Assembly: GCA_025210475.1 (NCBI GenBank)
Contig: JAOARW010000032.1
Span: 1-42,814 of the forward strand
DNA: 42,814 bases
Reading direction: 5' to 3'
DNA from: Carboxylicivirga sp.
Lineage (GTDB): Bacteria; Bacteroidota; Bacteroidia; Bacteroidales; Marinilabiliaceae
Below the pieces are notes generated by a model. It did not search any database and was not told the origin of the DNA. It was given only the letters and a program-made list of their open reading frames with translations. Both the position numbers and the translations under genes were made by a program. Numbering within the stretch: the first letter of the stretch is position 1; each line of letters opens with the position of its first letter. Below, one piece after another: positions 23,006-32,919 of the stretch.

Positions 23006-25885
23006 ATGAATAAACCATTAATAAAAATCGGTTTATCGGCATTTTTAATGTGTTTAACATTGATGCCGTCATTGGCTGATGAAAAAAAGAAGTTGGACGC
23101 CTCCGTTTATGACGGTTGGAAATCAATTGACAGGGGTACAGTGATTTCTAATAACGGCGATTTTGTATCCTATGTTATTAAGCCCCAAAAAGGGGATAGT
23201 TATTTGTATTTGTACAATGTAAATACGGGAGTACTCGATTCGGTGCCGCGTGGTAAATCGCCCGTATTTTCTCAAAGCAACCAATTTTTGGCCTTTCGGG
23301 TATCTCCGCAGGCCGACTCCATTCGTACTTTAAAACTGAAGAAGACGAAGAAGGATAAAATGCCCAAGGATAGTTTGTTTATCCGAAACCTTGGTAACGG
23401 CGAAACCAAAATGGTGGCCAATATATCGAAGTGGAGTGCTCCAAGAGAAGGTGGCGACTGGCTGGTTTACCTTTTGGAGAAAGAAGTAAAGAAAAAAGAA
23501 GCTCCCAAGGATACCGCTAAGGTAGCTGAGAAGGAAGAGGCCAAGGTTGAAGAAAAAGCGAAAGCTAAAAAGGAAGAGAAGAAAACAGATAAGAAAAAGG
23601 ATAAAAAGAAAAAAACCTTTAAGTCGAAGGGAAAGCCTTTGGTATTTTACAGGCCGGCCAGTGGCGATAGCCTTTATATCGAAAAGGTTAAGGATTATAC
23701 ATTGGCAAATGATGGCTCGGCGGCCTACATCGTACAAAGTGTTGGTGATACAACGGAGGTTTCAAAGGTGTTGAAATTCAATCCTAAGACTTTTACTGTA
23801 GATACGCTTTTTAAAGAAATTGGCAAGGTTGAAAAAATAGCAGCAGCTTTTAATGGGCAGCAGTGCGCCTTTTATTTTTCAAATGATACCACCAAAGCCA
23901 AGGTTTACCGATTGTACCATTACGGTATGAAAATGAAAGCACCACAAATGATTGTGGACACGATGAATGCGGCTTTTTCATCGGAATGGTCGGCGCGCAC
24001 CAAGGGGAGCCTGTGGTTCGCAAAGAATGGTGAACGCTTGTTTTTTTCTGTTGGTAAGCGTCCGGCCGAGGAGCCAAAGGATACATTAACGGCTGACGAG
24101 AAAACACACGTCGATATCTGGAACTGGAAGGATATGGATATACAGCCTATGCAAAAGAAGAACCTGGGCCGCGAGAAAGATCCAACCTACGAATGTGTGT
24201 ACCACATTAAGAAAAAGCAAATAGTGCAATTGGCCGATGATAAAATTCGTTCGATTCGCCATCTGGACAAAGGAAACTCATTGATTGCCATCGGCAATGA
24301 TGCCACGCCTTATCGCTGGTCAAGAACGTATTCCGGGCGTTGGTCGTCGGATTATTACAAGATTGATGTATTGACCGGTAAGCGCACTTTATTAATTAAA
24401 GATCAGTCGGGCGAAGGTAAAATATCTGAAAATGGCAAATGGGCGGTTTATTACCAACCAAGCGATGGACAGTATTATTCTGTAAATGTTAAAACGGGTG
24501 TAAAAGCTTTGATTTCGAAAGGCACAGATGTTAGTTTTTTCGATGAATTAAACGATACACCTAATGAGGCCCGTGCTTATGGAATTGCAGGCTTTAGTGA
24601 AGATGGAAAATCGGTACTGGTATATGATCGTTATGATATCTGGAAGATGGACTTAAGCGGCAAAACAGCGGCTGTTTGTCTGACCAAAGGAGAAGGACGT
24701 GCCAACACAACGGAATACCGTTACGTGAACTTGGATAACGAAGAGAAATACATCAAGCTGAACGAGGAATTACTGTTACAAACATTCAACGATGTAAATA
24801 AGCAGTCGGGTTTTGCAATGTTAAGGGGCAATGCTGTTCAGGAAGTGATGATGGGTGATTATCGTGTTTACCGGCCTTCAAAAGCCAAAGATGCAGATGT
24901 GATGGTGTGGCGCAAGTCTACCTTTACAAAATATCCTGAGTTAAGGGTTAGTAAAGGCAATTTAAACGAATCGAAGGTGATTAGTAATACCAACCCACAG
25001 CAAAAGGATTACATCTGGGGTAATATCGAATTGGTTGATTGGGTGGCTTCTGACGGATTAACACATCAGGGTTTGTTGATTACCCCTGAAAACCTGGATC
25101 CGAATAAGAAGTATCCGATGATTTCGTATTTCTACGAGCGCTATTCTGATAACCTGCATGGATACCGTTCGCCGGCACCAAGCCGTTCAACGGTTAACTG
25201 GAATTTTTACGCTTCGAATGGTTATGTGATTTTTGTGCCCGATATTTTCTACCGCGATGGCGATCCGGGATTATGTGCCTACGAAGCCATTGTAAGTGGT
25301 TGTTTGGCCATGGCCGATCGTTACGACTTTATCGACCGCGAGAACATGGGCATCCAGGGACAGAGCTGGGGCGGATACCAGGTGGCTTATCTGGTTACAC
25401 GCACCAACCTGTTTAAAGCCGGTATGGCCGGTGCCCCGGTAAGTAACATGACCAGTGCCTATGGTGGAATTCGCTGGGGATCGGGTATGAGCCGACAGTT
25501 TCAGTATGAGCGTACCCAAAGTCGTATTGGCGGAACCTTGTGGGAGAAAACCAATAAATACATCGAGAATTCGCCGGTATTTTTTGCTCCGCAGGTGGAA
25601 ACACCATTATTGATGATGCATAACGATAAGGATGGCGCTGTGCCTTGGTACCAGGGTATTGAATACTACATGGCTTTACGTCGTTTGGAAAAACCTGTTT
25701 GGATGCTTGTTTACAACAACGAAGAGCATAACCTGACGCGCCGGGCTAACTCAAAGGATTTAAGTATAAGAATGATGCAGTTCTTTAACCATTACCTGAA
25801 AGGTGATCCGATGCCGGTATGGATGCACGATGGTATTCCTGCCGTAAAGAAAGGTAAGGATTTAGGCTATGATTTGGTAGAGTAA
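23006..25885 (+). CDS. S9-family prolyl oligopeptidase-like peptidase
   Basis: The product is 959 residues with an N-terminal signal peptide (MNKPLIKIGLSAFLMCLTLM), so it works in the periplasm. It has a beta-propeller-like N-terminal part and a C-terminal alpha/beta-hydrolase. The catalytic triad is visible: S787 in GQSWGG, D876 in HNDKDGAVPW, and H908 in NEEHNL. A Lys/Glu-rich insert of about 50 residues (KEKEEAKVEEKAKAKKEEKK, near 160-210) interrupts the propeller. The enzyme would cleave peptides after proline or a related residue; exact specificity is not predictable. It is a single gene between a divergent kinase gene and a terminator. The tail after the hydrolase (KGDPMPVWMHDG) is typical of Bacteroidota members. 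Confidence 0.9.
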   Translation: MNKPLIKIGLSAFLMCLTLMPSLADEKKKLDASVYDGWKSIDRGTVISNNGDFVSYVIKPQKGDSYLYLYNVNTGVLDSVPRGKSPVFSQSNQFLAFRVSPQADSIRTLKLKKTKKDKMPKDSLFIRNLGNGETKMVANISKWSAPREGGDWLVYLLEKEVKKKEAPKDTAKVAEKEEAKVEEKAKAKKEEKKTDKKKDKKKKTFKSKGKPLVFYRPASGDSLYIEKVKDYTLANDGSAAYIVQSVGDTTEVSKVLKFNPKTFTVDTLFKEIGKVEKIAAAFNGQQCAFYFSNDTTKAKVYRLYHYGMKMKAPQMIVDTMNAAFSSEWSARTKGSLWFAKNGERLFFSVGKRPAEEPKDTLTADEKTHVDIWNWKDMDIQPMQKKNLGREKDPTYECVYHIKKKQIVQLADDKIRSIRHLDKGNSLIAIGNDATPYRWSRTYSGRWSSDYYKIDVLTGKRTLLIKDQSGEGKISENGKWAVYYQPSDGQYYSVNVKTGVKALISKGTDVSFFDELNDTPNEARAYGIAGFSEDGKSVLVYDRYDIWKMDLSGKTAAVCLTKGEGRANTTEYRYVNLDNEEKYIKLNEELLLQTFNDVNKQSGFAMLRGNAVQEVMMGDYRVYRPSKAKDADVMVWRKSTFTKYPELRVSKGNLNESKVISNTNPQQKDYIWGNIELVDWVASDGLTHQGLLITPENLDPNKKYPMISYFYERYSDNLHGYRSPAPSRSTVNWNFYASNGYVIFVPDIFYRDGDPGLCAYEAIVSGCLAMADRYDFIDRENMGIQGQSWGGYQVAYLVTRTNLFKAGMAGAPVSNMTSAYGGIRWGSGMSRQFQYERTQSRIGGTLWEKTNKYIENSPVFFAPQVETPLLMMHNDKDGAVPWYQGIEYYMALRRLEKPVWMLVYNNEEHNLTRRANSKDLSIRMMQFFNHYLKGDPMPVWMHDGIPAVKKGKDLGYDLVE

Positions 25886-25906
25886 TTAACAAATGAATGG
25901 ATAAAA

Positions 25907-25942
25907 CAAAGGTGCTGTAGAAATATAGCACCTTTGTTTTTT
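25907..25942 (+). terminator. Terminator of the S9 peptidase gene
   Basis: CAAAGGTGCT, a short loop and AGCACCTTTG followed by six Ts, beginning 22 bases after the stop codon. A strong intrinsic terminator. Confidence 0.88.
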
Positions 25943-26030
25943 CTGCACATCCATGATCTTTTCTAAAGTTTCGAAGTTTTGAAAAGGTAATCGCATTGTT
26001 TGGCACAATGCTCGGGAACATCGTTTACTT

Positions 26031-26213
26031 CGCCGCAACGCTATTCCTTGTAGAATTATGCTTCGGCGATGAAGAATAACTATTATTCTACGTTGCCGCA
26101 TCATTCGGCTTTAAATCCGGAGTCTTCGGCTAAGTTGCTGCAATCTGATTCCATATAGAATCATACTTTGGCGAAAATAAATCATTATCATTCCTTGTTG
26201 CCGCACCCCCCGG
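26031..26213. repeat. Degenerate tandem repeat, two units of about 80 bases
   Basis: Unit A (26031-26109) and unit B (26134-26213) share the order GCTGCAA, ATTCC, TAGAAT, CTTCGGCGA-like, AATAA, TTATTCT-like, GTTGCCGCA and CGGC, at clearly reduced identity. They also contain palindromic words. Function is unknown; no coding potential is evident. Confidence 0.5.
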
Positions 26214-26280
26214 CTCTTTGGCCGAGGGTTTCGGATGCATCACCTTCAATCCTGAGGGTGTCCAAATTCATCGAGTTGGA

Positions 26281-26377
26281 TGCCGAGCGGAGCCGAGGTA
26301 CAGTCGAGATGAAATTTGATTAATACTGATTATCAACTATTAATCACTTCGACTTCCCATCGGCTTCGCTCAGGGAG
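26281..26377. repeat. Inverted repeat with a Bacteroidota intergenic word
   Basis: TGCCGAGCGGAGCCGAGGTA at 26281-26300 and the inverse of 26345-26377 (GAGCGAAGCCGATGGGAAG) pair imperfectly, leaving about 32 bases between. The sequence type, ctgagcgaagccgaagt, is often repeated in Bacteroidota intergenic DNA (recalled, not checked). It is the last element before the downstream gene's 3' end. Confidence 0.5.
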
Positions 26378-26429
26378 CTACTCAGTAAACAGATGTTTAT
26401 AGTGTTTTGTAAATCCTCAGGATATTGTA

Positions 26430-29400
26430 TCACTTCACTCTAATGCGTTTTGTTTTATTCCTTCCGTATAAAGTTGGAAAATACATGGATTCCATCTTGG
26501 CCGGATTGATGGTAAACGAACCACTGAAGCGCGGTGCTATTTTAATTTCAAGCTGGTGTTGCCCTGGTTGCAGGTTCTGAAAATAGATGTTTACTTTCTC
26601 CTTGTAATACTCGCGGTGTGATTCCCGCCAATCCGCCCCTGGCTTGGAAACGTATGAACAACCTGCTGGAATAGGAATCTCCAGCATCAGGTATTCGGCA
26701 TCTTTCTTAACCTCCAGATCAACTATTAAAGCGTATTCTTTTCCGGTGGATAAGGTGCTTGTTAATTGGTCGTTATCTTTCCAACTTGTGGTAATCTTAA
26801 ACAAATCCTCTTTGGCCTCAGGTGCCGGATTGAATATTCGTTGAGCAGCACCAACAAAAACGGTTTGATTTCCACTTTTATTAATGGTAAGGGAATCGGA
26901 TTGGATGGTGGCCATGTATGGAAATTGCTCAATATCTGTCGACGTATTATTGTATATTATGTTGATGCTGTTATTGTTTCCTTTACTTGTGTTTGTCAAT
27001 GCGATAAAATCATCGGCCAGACTGTATAACAGGGAAGAGGAATAATAGGTATTTCTCCAGTAGCCATTTTTGCGTTCTTCAAAAAAGTAGTTTCTGATAG
27101 CGGGAATTAGATGTTGGTATTCCGGCTTATCTTTGATGAGTTGGTACATTAGCAAGGTGTTGTTAATGCGGTTATTACTGATGTGGAATGATTCTTCGCC
27201 CCAATAGATGCTGCCATATAACGTTGAATCACATTGGTTCACCAGCTTGCTGATATTGTCTTTAATACCGGCTTTCTTTCTGATTAAATGCCATTTAAGC
27301 GTATCGCTAAAGCTAAAGAACTGGCGGTCGATGCGTTCTGTCAGGGTTTTATAATCGGCTTTATAATTAAGCGTCGATAAAGTGTAAAGAATCGATAAAC
27401 GTTGATGGTCACTTTCACATGTCTGAAAGTTAGTCAGCATTTGCCGGCCAAGAATCTCCGCGTCAATCTTCACTTCGTAACCCTTGTTTTGAGCCAATAA
27501 CAGTGCCTTCATCACATGGGCACTGACCCATTCGCTGGTAGGATTGCCTGGCCACCATCCCCACATATGATCCCTGTTCTTTGATTTCTCAAGACGTTTA
27601 ATCAGTTTTTTGACCTCATTTTCGTGCTTAAACTTTTCGCCTTTGCTTTGTTTGATTTTTTGCTCTGTTAGCAAACCAATCAGTTTAGAAGCCGCCTGTT
27701 CGTTACATAGGTAGCTGTAGTTACGCAAATAGACACTTTCGTTCAATAAAATATCAACGGGATTGGAAAGTAAAGTGATCTGTGTATCATAGGCAGGATT
27801 CAACTTCCAGGTAAAAGTGCTATCCTTATCAAGCGCCGTGAAATGGCCAACATTATCAAAAGAGCCTTTAGCCTGAACCGGAATTTTGCGTTTCTCACCA
27901 TCCTTGTAATCATCTTTCACGATGGTATATGTTACTGAAATGGTATCTTTAGATGCGGCAAAAAGGAACGCGTTGTCCAGCTCAAATTTATTAATGGTAC
28001 CTTCAAACCTTGCGATGGAGTCATTGATACAAATTTCCCGCGTAACTGATACACTATCGCTTAAATAATTAAGCGTTTTACCATTAATAATAACCGAGTC
28101 GCCTTCGGTGAGAAAGCCGGGCGTAATAAGGTTAGCCGACAGAGGCAGGAAGGCCATTGTTTGTCCGCTCCAGGCGCCCGTTTGGCCCTTGGGCGATATA
28201 GCCAGGATATGCGATTGCCAGTTGGTAATGTCATCCGGGTAGGTCACCTCGAAAGTGACTTCTCCATTCTTATTCGTGAGTAAAGCCGGTTCCCAAAAGG
28301 CTTCGTCACTAAAATTACTTCTTAAACCTTTATTGTTACGCGGAAGGCTTAGTTCTGCCGTTTCATTCAAATTGGCTTTTACAAAGGGTATCACTGCATT
28401 ACCTTTAAGCTTGAGCATAATCACGCCATTGGCCGCCTTGGAACCATAAAGAGCTGTCAAGCTTTGGTCTTTAATTGTTTCAACACTGGCTATGTTACTG
28501 GCTTCGATATCTGCCAAATCGCCTTCGTAAGGTACTCCATCAATAATAATCAGCGGCTTCGGGTTGCTGATATTGTTAGTGCCTCGTATGCGAATATTGG
28601 CATTACTGCCCGGGATCGCATTTACACCGGCCACCCGGCCTTGCAAGGCATTAACAGTTGAAACAGATCCTGTCACTGATTTTTTTTTCTGCATACCATA
28701 TCCAACAACTACAATTTCATCCAATGCCAGTTGATCTTCTTCCATTACAATGTGGCCAAATTGCCCGCTGCCAATTGGAATGTTTCGTTGTTTAAAGCCA
28801 ATAAAACTGCAAATAATTTGGGATGCTTCATGTGGTACCATCAGTTCATATTCACCATCGATATTGGTTATTGTACCAAAACGGGTGTTTTCAACCATGA
28901 TGGTAACGCCCGGCAGTGGCTCGCCATGTTCGTCTTTGACAACGCCATTTATCAAGACACCGTCGCTGGCGGTTTCCCAACTAAAGCTTCTTAATATGTT
29001 GTTTTTAACGGCATTTTGTTTGATGCTTGAACTACTAATTTGATTGCTTTCAATCAATGCTATAACCTGCTTAATGGTGTCGTCCGATTTCAGTGAGTCG
29101 GCCTCCATAACATTGAGGTAATGTGTGCCACCGCCTTTTAAACAAATGCTGTCCTCCTTAAAATAGCGCTTATCGTTAAGCACAAAAATCATACGGTAAT
29201 TGCCTTTTTCGAGGTTGTGAAAGGTTTTATTGGTGCCATTGTTAATGCGAATAAAATCCGGTTTATTATCAGAGAACAGCAGGGTATATAAAACAGTATT
29301 GTGTTTCTTCTCGGCTTTGGTGTAGCGCACGCTTAATTGGGTTTTACCTCTTTCCGTTCGATAGGGGTTGTTAAAAACGGGGCGTCGGGCAATGCTAACA

Positions 29401-32315
29401 TTCCTGGATTGCTCAATCAGCTCATCCATCTGATTTTGTGTCCAGGCTTCATCGCTTAAACCAGGCAATGTCGCATTGTTTGTTAAAGCCTTATTGACGA
29501 ACAACAAGGTTTGGGCATTGGATGTCATTTTAATCTTGTTGCCACTAATTTCATACAGATAACCCGGTTCGTGGGTAAAGTTCATGCTTGATGATCCCGT
29601 GTAATTAATGTTTGTTTGTTGATTGAACGGGCCCGCAATAAACTTTCGCTGATAGCGGTTATGACTTGATGATTTTAATAGTTTTATGTCCTTGTATTGT
29701 GTCGTAAAAACCGGCGTATTCCACTCATTGACCGTAAATGGCGCGTACAATAGCTTTAGATCTCTCTTTTCCGATGAGGTAAATTCGTTTTTTCTTTCGA
29801 GTACTGTTGCTTCTCTGTACTTGCTTGGATCAATCGAAATGATGTTCTTTTTGTTATTCTTAACCAGTATGTTCTTAATGGATATATCGTGTTTAGCTGT
29901 GCGAATGCTGATGTCTGTCAATCCTTTCTGGCACAGGAAGCTGTAAGGCGGATTGGTATTGTCAACTGACGAATACACAATGCGATTGTTAATCCAGATG
30001 ATGTGGGCCTGTTGCAGTTCTCCATCGATAAATACAAAGGGAGCAATCTGGGTATCCTGTTCTTTGGTTTCTATTTGAGTTTGGTAAAGTCCATTTTTGG
30101 GGAATATGAATTGATAGTAGGCGATGGAATCCAGTTGCATGCGCATATTCCACAGTTCATAATTTAAATCAATGCCGGATGATTGGCCATCCAAAGCATT
30201 GGCCTTATTGGCATAATTGTTACGCATGGTTCGGTCGGGCTTTGTTTTGCCATAATAGGGTAAGGCAGGCGGATTGAATTTGAACTTTTTAGTTAAGCCC
30301 ACGGCTGTTAGGTCAACATCTGCTACCGGATTGTTTTTGTAATCAGTTACTTTAACGCTCACCTCTTTTGTTTGACCGGGTGTAATGCTTTCCGGATGAT
30401 CAACCGTAAGCTGCAATTGTTTTTCCCTAATTGGTATGGTATAATCCTGCGATTGCGAAACGCCGCCCCATTCATATTGAACCGACAAATAGTAGTTATG
30501 AGTATTGTTTGCCGATAGAACGGTATCCAGTGAGCTTGAGTAAGCTTTACAAATTGCCTTATTCTTTTTGTAGATCGAATAATGAAAGGAAATTTTCTCT
30601 GTATTGTTGGATTGAATACTGATGGTTTTATGGTTACGCGATAAAGAGAAGCTAAGCGGCGGTAGGTGCGCCGATAATTTGTAGGTATGTTTTAGCTGAT
30701 CGGCCTCTACGCGGTAAGCAGCAACATGTGGATCAATTTTTATTTGTGCGGGTAAATTGATTCTCTTCTCAGAAGTTACCAGGTTGTTGTTATCCAGGGT
30801 AAATAAACGAGCCGGTTTTTCGATTGTGTCCAGCTGATTGATATATACAAAACTCAAGTTGCTGCCATTTCGTGTTGAGATAATCTCCTCTTTACGATGC
30901 CAGTATTTGAATGATTTACGTTTTGTGATCAACTCCTGATCCGCATTGGTAAAATGGGCAATTAATTTGTAACGGGCATTGATGTTAGGAAACAGACTGT
31001 CGGGAATTACAATATTTGTCTCTTTATCAGCATTCAAAGCCTGCTGATGGTGCCAAAGCGTGTCGGGGATATGTACCAGGCGGTCGGTAAATTGCTGATG
31101 CCAGTTATCGTCAATTAAATACAGCTCTACCTGGCCATCGGGTATTTGATAACCATTCATATCTTCGCCTTTGGCGCTTACTTCTATCTTTTCGCCTCTG
31201 GTATATTCACTTTCGTTGGTTTTAAAAGTATAGCGTATGCTGTTTAGTTCATAATCTTCGTACTTAAATGAGCACGATGCGAGGTGCGTCCATTTCTTAG
31301 GGCCAAAATATAAAGTGATGTATTTATCCAGTTTAAAATTAAGGGAATCGTGCAGAATAAAACTAAAATTGTAGCTTCCTTTGTTTGCATGTCTGGCCAC
31401 TCCAAGTTTCTTATAACCCTTGTCGTTGTAGTAAACGTTTAAATCACCATCGAAGGGTTTACCATTATCCTTGCAGATATACGTTTTAACTTTTACCGTA
31501 TCCCTTGGTTTGTATTTTGGCTTACTGAAAATGGTGTAGGCATCATCCCATTTCTCCGACTTATCGAAACACTTACTCACGCCATATACAAAGCCCTGGG
31601 GATTTCCATGACGAATAGAGTAGTAAATGTCTTTAAATGGTTTAATGATGTAATAGGGGAGCCCGTACGTGCCATGTTGGCTTATACTTCTGTAAATGTC
31701 ATAGGGCAGGTATAAGATTAATTTGGCCGGAATGGTCACGTACTTTAAAGGGAAGGAAAACAGAATCTGACGCGTTACACTTCCTCTTTTTACCAAATTG
31801 TCAATGTAGAAATACGATGTAAAACCATTGTGCTTTACCTCAATAGTGCCTTTAAAGTATTTGTTTGACCAATGGTAGTTATTGGTTTTATCATAGAAGC
31901 GTATTTTTCGGCCATTAATTTGAGGCGATGCATCTTTTATGACTTTCCCGTTTTTATCATGCAGGGTAAATGCTAAATCTGAGTAATTGTTATGCAGCAT
32001 CAGTTGTATGTTGCTAAAAGAACGATACGTATACTGTAGTTTGTTGTTTTCGACAGATACAATCAGGTAATCGCCTTGCTTTAATTGATCCACCAAAATG
32101 GAGTCGGATGGGATGCTATCGACCAAATTATTAAACCATGATTCTTCAACTTCATTCAGCCCCTTTTTATGAAGTTTCTTAGCCTGATCGGGACTAATCT
32201 CGTAAATAAATTTGTAGTAACTATTCCGTCGGCTTTCGGGCAGTTGCTGAGCATGGATGGAATAAAACGACAATAACAGGGTAAGGGCAAGGATAGAGTT
32301 TTTAAGACTTAGCAT
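26430..32315 (-). CDS. Alpha-2-macroglobulin-like protein with TonB-plug insertion
   Basis: The product is 1961 residues with a signal peptide (MLSLKNSILALTLLLSFYSI). Macroglobulin (MG2-like) strand domains run from about 250 to 1100 (VTDYKNNPVADVDLTAVG near 640). A carboxypeptidase-regulatory domain plus SusC-type plug spans about 1120-1310 (KDEHGEPLPGVTIMVENT, VVVGYGMQKKKSVTGSVS, LQGRVAGV, IIIDGVPYEGD). The A2M domain follows at about 1330 (FWEPALLTNKNGEVTFEVT), then the thioester region with CNEQ at residues 1537-1540 (YLCNEQAASKL), then an alpha-barrel and receptor-like tail. The CxEQ motif suggests a thioester trap for proteases. It is likely anchored at the outer membrane, possibly defending against proteases; target and the role of the plug are unknown. 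Single gene. Confidence 0.9.
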   Translation of the reverse strand: MLSLKNSILALTLLLSFYSIHAQQLPESRRNSYYKFIYEISPDQAKKLHKKGLNEVEESWFNNLVDSIPSDSILVDQLKQGDYLIVSVENNKLQYTYRSFSNIQLMLHNNYSDLAFTLHDKNGKVIKDASPQINGRKIRFYDKTNNYHWSNKYFKGTIEVKHNGFTSYFYIDNLVKRGSVTRQILFSFPLKYVTIPAKLILYLPYDIYRSISQHGTYGLPYYIIKPFKDIYYSIRHGNPQGFVYGVSKCFDKSEKWDDAYTIFSKPKYKPRDTVKVKTYICKDNGKPFDGDLNVYYNDKGYKKLGVARHANKGSYNFSFILHDSLNFKLDKYITLYFGPKKWTHLASCSFKYEDYELNSIRYTFKTNESEYTRGEKIEVSAKGEDMNGYQIPDGQVELYLIDDNWHQQFTDRLVHIPDTLWHHQQALNADKETNIVIPDSLFPNINARYKLIAHFTNADQELITKRKSFKYWHRKEEIISTRNGSNLSFVYINQLDTIEKPARLFTLDNNNLVTSEKRINLPAQIKIDPHVAAYRVEADQLKHTYKLSAHLPPLSFSLSRNHKTISIQSNNTEKISFHYSIYKKNKAICKAYSSSLDTVLSANNTHNYYLSVQYEWGGVSQSQDYTIPIREKQLQLTVDHPESITPGQTKEVSVKVTDYKNNPVADVDLTAVGLTKKFKFNPPALPYYGKTKPDRTMRNNYANKANALDGQSSGIDLNYELWNMRMQLDSIAYYQFIFPKNGLYQTQIETKEQDTQIAPFVFIDGELQQAHIIWINNRIVYSSVDNTNPPYSFLCQKGLTDISIRTAKHDISIKNILVKNNKKNIISIDPSKYREATVLERKNEFTSSEKRDLKLLYAPFTVNEWNTPVFTTQYKDIKLLKSSSHNRYQRKFIAGPFNQQTNINYTGSSSMNFTHEPGYLYEISGNKIKMTSNAQTLLFVNKALTNNATLPGLSDEAWTQNQMDELIEQSRNVSIARRPVFNNPYRTERGKTQLSVRYTKAEKKHNTVLYTLLFSDNKPDFIRINNGTNKTFHNLEKGNYRMIFVLNDKRYFKEDSICLKGGGTHYLNVMEADSLKSDDTIKQVIALIESNQISSSSIKQNAVKNNILRSFSWETASDGVLINGVVKDEHGEPLPGVTIMVENTRFGTITNIDGEYELMVPHEASQIICSFIGFKQRNIPIGSGQFGHIVMEEDQLALDEIVVVGYGMQKKKSVTGSVSTVNALQGRVAGVNAIPGSNANIRIRGTNNISNPKPLIIIDGVPYEGDLADIEASNIASVETIKDQSLTALYGSKAANGVIMLKLKGNAVIPFVKANLNETAELSLPRNNKGLRSNFSDEAFWEPALLTNKNGEVTFEVTYPDDITNWQSHILAISPKGQTGAWSGQTMAFLPLSANLITPGFLTEGDSVIINGKTLNYLSDSVSVTREICINDSIARFEGTINKFELDNAFLFAASKDTISVTYTIVKDDYKDGEKRKIPVQAKGSFDNVGHFTALDKDSTFTWKLNPAYDTQITLLSNPVDILLNESVYLRNYSYLCNEQAASKLIGLLTEQKIKQSKGEKFKHENEVKKLIKRLEKSKNRDHMWGWWPGNPTSEWVSAHVMKALLLAQNKGYEVKIDAEILGRQMLTNFQTCESDHQRLSILYTLSTLNYKADYKTLTERIDRQFFSFSDTLKWHLIRKKAGIKDNISKLVNQCDSTLYGSIYWGEESFHISNNRINNTLLMYQLIKDKPEYQHLIPAIRNYFFEERKNGYWRNTYYSSSLLYSLADDFIALTNTSKGNNNSINIIYNNTSTDIEQFPYMATIQSDSLTINKSGNQTVFVGAAQRIFNPAPEAKEDLFKITTSWKDNDQLTSTLSTGKEYALIVDLEVKKDAEYLMLEIPIPAGCSYVSKPGADWRESHREYYKEKVNIYFQNLQPGQHQLEIKIAPRFSGSFTINPAKMESMYFPTLYGRNKTKRIRVK

Positions 32316-32494
32316 ACATTTATTTTGTTTAGGTTATCAACGATTTGCCCATAGGATGCAGCACAATCAAAGATTCCATAAAAGAAAACGTTTTTTTTTT
32401 AATTCCAGGGATTTTGCTCTTAACATTAATGGTATGATATAGAACCACAATTGAACTTTGAATATTGTCGAACTGTACTGTATAAACAATTGGG

Positions 32495-32790
32495 GGCACT
32501 ATAATAATTAAGTCCGAAGTCCAAAGTCCGAAGCGCGGAGTGCAATATCCGAGTTTCAAAGCAGTGATAATAATTAACGAACTTTTATCTAACAAAAAGC
32601 TGATAGCCACTAGCTGATAGCTAATAGTAATTGGCCAAGAGTTACTCACTGAGCCCAGTGGAAAGAAGTTAACATGTTAGAAATATTAATATTGCACAAG
32701 GCGCATAATTTACAACGAACTTTGTAATGCTACCCTAATTGACGGACTGCGGACTGCGGACTACGAGCTAAGTGCTAAGGACTATTTTGT
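32495..32790 (+). repeat. Mosaic repeat, copy 1 (interrupted)
   Basis: GGCACTATAATAATTAAGTC at 32495-32514 starts this copy and also starts the shorter copy at 36658. Both then have AGTCCGAAG words, TCCGAGTTTCAA and TAATAATTAA-type sequence. The end, GACTACGAGCTAAGTGCTA with GGACTATTT, occurs in both. In copy 1 about 165 extra bases (about 32575-32740) separate the halves. Confidence 0.65.
32588..32636 (+). repeat. Dispersed 49-base repeat, copy 2
   Basis: Inverse of 9075-9123 with 43 of 49 positions the same by hand alignment. It lies in the segment that interrupts the mosaic repeat, which suggests that this unit inserted later. Confidence 0.7.
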
Positions 32791-32919
32791 AATACTTGAA
32801 AGACTCTCTTTACATTCATTATCTTAATTCTTTACCTCAAATTAACAAAACCCTAAAAGGAATAATTGTATCTTTAGCATACCCTTTTCAGCAATTCAAA
32901 TCCTTTGAATGATTAGCTT

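Larger units (their letters stand above)
25886..26429. other. Repeat-rich noncoding region
   Basis: These 544 bases between the peptidase and the alpha-2-macroglobulin gene hold no gene. After the terminator comes a tandem degenerate repeat (26031-26213), then an inverted pair (26281-26377). Short minus-strand reading frames here are interrupted, repeat-derived and lack ribosome sites. Confidence 0.6.
32316..32919. other. Noncoding region with mosaic repeats
   Basis: These 604 bases lie between the macroglobulin start and the branching-enzyme gene and contain no supported gene. They hold a mosaic repeat (32495-32790), with the 49-base dispersed repeat nested at 32588-32636. The region must also carry both promoters; TATCTTTA near 32869 is one mismatch from the TAnnTTTG box. 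Confidence 0.6.

Noticed and set aside
32329..32649. A 106-codon minus-strand frame upstream of the macroglobulin gene
   Set aside because: It consists of intergenic repeat sequence, with no protein-like composition or start signal.
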